Below the pieces are notes generated by a model. The model was not told the DNA's origin, did not search any database, and saw only the letters and a program-made list of their open reading frames with translations. Below, piece after piece: positions 4,975 through 6,842 of a stretch of DNA of 6,842 nucleotides. The DNA lies in the NCBI GenBank assembly GCA_017613475.1, contig JAGADT010000075.1:1-6842 (forward strand), written 5' to 3'. Position numbers and translations under genes: made by a program. The stretch comes from Desulfovibrionaceae bacterium. GTDB lineage: Bacteria > Desulfobacterota > Desulfovibrionia > Desulfovibrionales > Desulfovibrionaceae. Every line of letters starts with the position of its first letter. The first letter of the stretch is position 1.

Positions 4975-5011
4975 GGGGAAGGGGTGTTGCCACACTCCCT
5001 TCCCCTTCTTT
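4975..5011 (+). terminator. Intrinsic terminator downstream of the small peptide gene
   Basis: GGGGAAGGGGTGT (4975-4987) pairs with ACACTCCCTTCCCC (4992-5005) with one bulged T and a TGCC loop, giving 13 base pairs. It is followed by TTCTTTAT. This is a good rightward terminator and would define a transcript of about 240 bases holding the 27-residue peptide and the long hairpin at 4892-4943. Confidence 0.75.
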
Positions 5012-5050
5012 ATGAGCATTATTTTTCGTTCCGTCAAGCGCCTAAGGCAT

Positions 5051-5096
5051 TACGGCTGCAGTGTTTCGGGATACGGGTACGGCTGCAGGCGCCGTA
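5051..5096. repeat. 11-base direct repeat TACGGCTGCAG with competing stems
   Basis: TACGGCTGCAG occurs at 5051-5061 and 5078-5088. GCCGTA at 5091-5096 can pair with the TACGGC of either copy, giving two mutually exclusive hairpins. The stretch 5012-5116 contains no gene that I can support. The structure may be a regulatory RNA element, a recombination scar, or chance. Confidence 0.5.
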
Positions 5097-5116
5097 AAAC
5101 ATGTAAGCAGATCAGC

Positions 5117-5150
5117 AAGGCCATCCATTTTTAGGGTGGCCTTTATTTGT
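5117..5150 (+). terminator. Second copy of the AAGGCCATCC terminator hairpin
   Basis: AAGGCCATCC (5117-5126) pairs with GGGTGGCCTT (5134-5143), including one G-U pair, around loop ATTTTTA, and is followed by TATTTGTTTG. The left arm and its flank (CAGCAAGGCCATCCA) are identical to the terminator at 3311-3325, so the two are related copies. No rightward gene precedes it closely, which suggests a copied fragment rather than a gene-specific terminator. Confidence 0.65.
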
Positions 5151-5290
5151 TTGCGGCGCGGGGCTTGCCGCCGCAGAAAAGGCCCGCAATCGTTTCAGAA
5201 GCCATGGCGCCAAAGTCATCCGGGATGGAAATGCGCCCCTTGAGGAAGCCTGTCCGCATTTTTAGCGCATGGCCTTCTGCCGCGAAACTG
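5143..5290 (-). pseudogene. C-terminal remnant of a second Phd/YefM antitoxin
   Basis: Read leftwards from about 5290 the frame gives FAAEGHALKMRTGFLKGRIS, then IPDDFGAMASETIAGLF, and runs on to a TAA at 5143-5145. This aligns without gaps to residues 45-77 of the intact Phd at 4468-4713. The DNA of 5197-5257 matches 4504-4564 at roughly 50 of 61 positions by eye. The N-terminal DNA-binding half is missing: before the homology the frame reads through AT-rich sequence into the end of the neighbouring gene, with no suitable start codon. The normal antitoxin end (EGQA-stop with ATGA overlap) is also lost and replaced by an unrelated tail that runs into the terminator stem. It is a paralogous fragment, truncated at both ends, not a working gene. 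Confidence 0.8.
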
Positions 5291-5330
5291 CCACTTTTTT
5301 TATTTATGATCGAAACGATGAGGTCATGAA

Positions 5331-6842
5331 TTATCTTTTGTGGTGTTCAACCAGCATGCATATGACCGTTCCCCCAGAAATAACTTCTAGGGGGTGATTC
5401 ATTTTTTGAAGGGCATCCACTTGTTTTTTGCAAGATTCGTAGAAGGGGAACAGACTGTCGGTGCAACTGCGAGATACCCTGAGGAATCCAAGACCTTGGT
5501 CGAGCCATATGCGAAGGATCGTTCCGTCTTGGAACTCTAGGTTGAGATAACGTGCATGCGCCAACATATTTTTTTTCATAGGAAATAGTTTTATAGTTCC
5601 CAGATTTTTCAATACTTCCCTGAGGGCGTTATCCCTTTCATCGGCAAGGCTCCAGTTATCCCATACATTGGAGTTTTCCCTGTAAATGCGGTCGGAAAGC
5701 ATGATGTAGAATGTGGGTGCATTCCATGCGTTGCCATAGCTTTGTTGCAAATGGAGCATCATGCTGTAGAAGAGCGCAACTGTAAGCGGAGAGTTGCAGT
5801 ACCTGTCGGAGAATACGATGCGGGTGATGGGCTGTTGACTTGCTATAAAGTTGAATCCTAGATTTTTTTCAAGATATTGCTGCAGCTTATGCCACAACCA
5901 GGCTCCGAATTGAGTAATAGATGTATTTTCGTGTTGCCCTATCTGTACAATGGCGCTGTTACTCGTTTTGGGCAGGAGATCTTTTTGTGAAAGAGGCTTG
6001 AGTGTGCCTATATCTCCCTTCGTACTGCCTTTAAGTAGCAAAGAGTTTCCTTCTCTTTCGTATATAGCCCAGCGGTACAGAATTCCATTCTCTTCCATGC
6101 TTACGGCAAGACGTGCCTGAGGATTATTAAAACCTCCATTAAGAACGGCGCATGTTACGTTCCCGTGAGCAAGGGGAGAGAGAAGCATACGTTCTTCAGG
6201 AGAGGAACTGTCATAACATTCCTGTTCTAGTGCGATCTCTACCGTCATCTTCCTCAGGCGAAGAATATCCAGAAGATGTAGCATATCAGGGTCACCAGGT
6301 TGCCAGAGGGCGTGCTGTCCCAAGTGAAGGAAGATTTTGGCATCTGGATGCATAAGAACGCCTGACAGAACAGATTCTTCAAGCCTCATCGGTTCTGTCT
6401 GAGTTGAAGGACCGAAAACACGTGCCTCCCGTGGAAGTTCGAGCATGCTTAGCCAACTTTCAGTCAGGACCTCCAGGCCCTTGTGCCTATCAAGCTCTTT
6501 GCTTTGATAACGTAAGTCAAAGCTGAGAATGCAGTGGGGGCAGGCTGTTTCGCAGTCATATTCCTTGCAGAGGAGGCGTTCGCGCGCGTCGCGCAGGATA
6601 TCCATCATGTGCTCTCCGGCGGAAGAGGCATATCCTGCGGCATTTTTATCGAAGATGAAGATGGACGAGCAGAGTGTACCGTCTTCCCTTCTGCGGGGTT
6701 CTACAGAGCATTCCAGTTCTTCCGCCTGAATGCCGAGCCTTGCGGCTAGGGCGTCACGCAGGGCGGCGGCTATGGGAAATGCCTGAGTCTTATCATTGAG
6801 CCAGGATTGGTCCTCTTTGCGGATTTGCAGTTCCAGAACATC
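5331..6842 (-). CDS. DUF1998/MZB zinc-binding protein, probable C-terminal part of a defence-type helicase (5' end outside window)
   Basis: The frame is open from the window edge to TAA at 5331-5333, giving at least 503 residues; the ATG at 6608 is internal to the domain, not the true start. In window numbering, residues 15-75 (LNDKTQAFPIAAALRDALAA, FIFDKN at 61-66) and the Cys cluster C92-x4-C97-x3-C101-x2-C104 followed by LSFDLRYQ and LDRHKGLEVL are the DUF1998/MZB zinc module. It is known from MrfA-like DNA-repair helicases, DISARM DrmB and Dpd-type helicases. The 300-residue extension is unusual for MrfA: ITRIVFSDRYCNSPLTVALF (about 339-358) and HARYLNLEFQDGTILRIWLD QGLGFL split across 429-454 resemble the DRY...H-x-R...LD-x-G layout of PLD-like/MIT_C-type domains (inference). 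Its base composition is clearly more AT-rich than the genes on the left, consistent with transfer. The helicase motifs, if any, lie upstream of the window. DrmB-like or other defence roles cannot be separated here. Confidence 0.85.
   Translation of the reverse strand, partial: DVLELQIRKEDQSWLNDKTQAFPIAAALRDALAARLGIQAEELECSVEPRRREDGTLCSSIFIFDKNAAGYASSAGEHMMDILRDARERLLCKEYDCETACPHCILSFDLRYQSKELDRHKGLEVLTESWLSMLELPREARVFGPSTQTEPMRLEESVLSGVLMHPDAKIFLHLGQHALWQPGDPDMLHLLDILRLRKMTVEIALEQECYDSSSPEERMLLSPLAHGNVTCAVLNGGFNNPQARLAVSMEENGILYRWAIYEREGNSLLLKGSTKGDIGTLKPLSQKDLLPKTSNSAIVQIGQHENTSITQFGAWLWHKLQQYLEKNLGFNFIASQQPITRIVFSDRYCNSPLTVALFYSMMLHLQQSYGNAWNAPTFYIMLSDRIYRENSNVWDNWSLADERDNALREVLKNLGTIKLFPMKKNMLAHARYLNLEFQDGTILRIWLDQGLGFLRVSRSCTDSLFPFYESCKKQVDALQKMNHPLEVISGGTVICMLVEHHKR

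Noticed and set aside
5012..5134. A 40-codon plus-strand frame starting MSIIFRSVKR
   Set aside because: No ribosome binding site, it starts inside the tail of a terminator and ends inside the next terminator stem, and it resembles nothing known.
1..6842. tRNA, rRNA, CRISPR array, insertion sequence or replication origin
   Set aside because: No cloverleaf, regularly spaced repeats, transposase frame with terminal repeats, or DnaA-box cluster was seen by eye on either strand.

Overview
The window looks like a bacterial chromosome of fairly high GC content. The proteins resemble Desulfovibrionaceae-type sulfate reducers; this is inferred only from the overall look of the RdgB and RimO proteins and the base composition, and no database search was possible. 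The left third is core housekeeping: the 3' end of an unidentified gene (1-135), rdgB on the minus strand (132-767), and rimO on the plus strand (863-2167). These are followed by a two-helix membrane protein (2275-2907).

The middle (about 2950-5300) is an accessory patch of short, mostly single genes. It holds a Tat-type exported Arg-rich mini-protein with its own terminator (3010-3340), a secreted four-cysteine protein of unknown function (3735-4316), and three traces of type II toxin-antitoxin (TA) modules, all on the minus strand. (i) A 42-residue antitoxin-like gene (3394-3522) is followed by a six-codon start of a lost toxin. (ii) A complete Phd/YefM antitoxin (4468-4713) overlaps by ATGA a PIN/VapC-type toxin that is cut off after about 28 recognisable residues (4349-4471). 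(iii) The C-terminal half of a second Phd antitoxin (about 5143-5290) is a diverged copy of the first. In all three the toxin is missing or broken while antitoxin sequence remains. Divergent from the Phd gene is a 27-codon hydrophobic peptide (4806-4889) with a textbook ribosome binding site and a large inverted repeat behind it. It resembles Ldr/Fst-type membrane toxins.

The right end (5331-6842, minus strand) is a visibly more AT-rich reading frame, open to the window edge. It carries a DUF1998/MZB zinc-binding module (Cys cluster) and a long C-terminal extension ending in a possible PLD-like fold. Such modules occur at the C-terminus of MrfA-like helicases and in DISARM- and Dpd-type DNA defence systems. 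The gene is therefore probably the distal part of a helicase-type defence or DNA-processing protein whose helicase motors would lie outside the window. The truncated Phd copy sits directly at its 3' border, where base composition also changes, so this looks like the edge of a transferred island.
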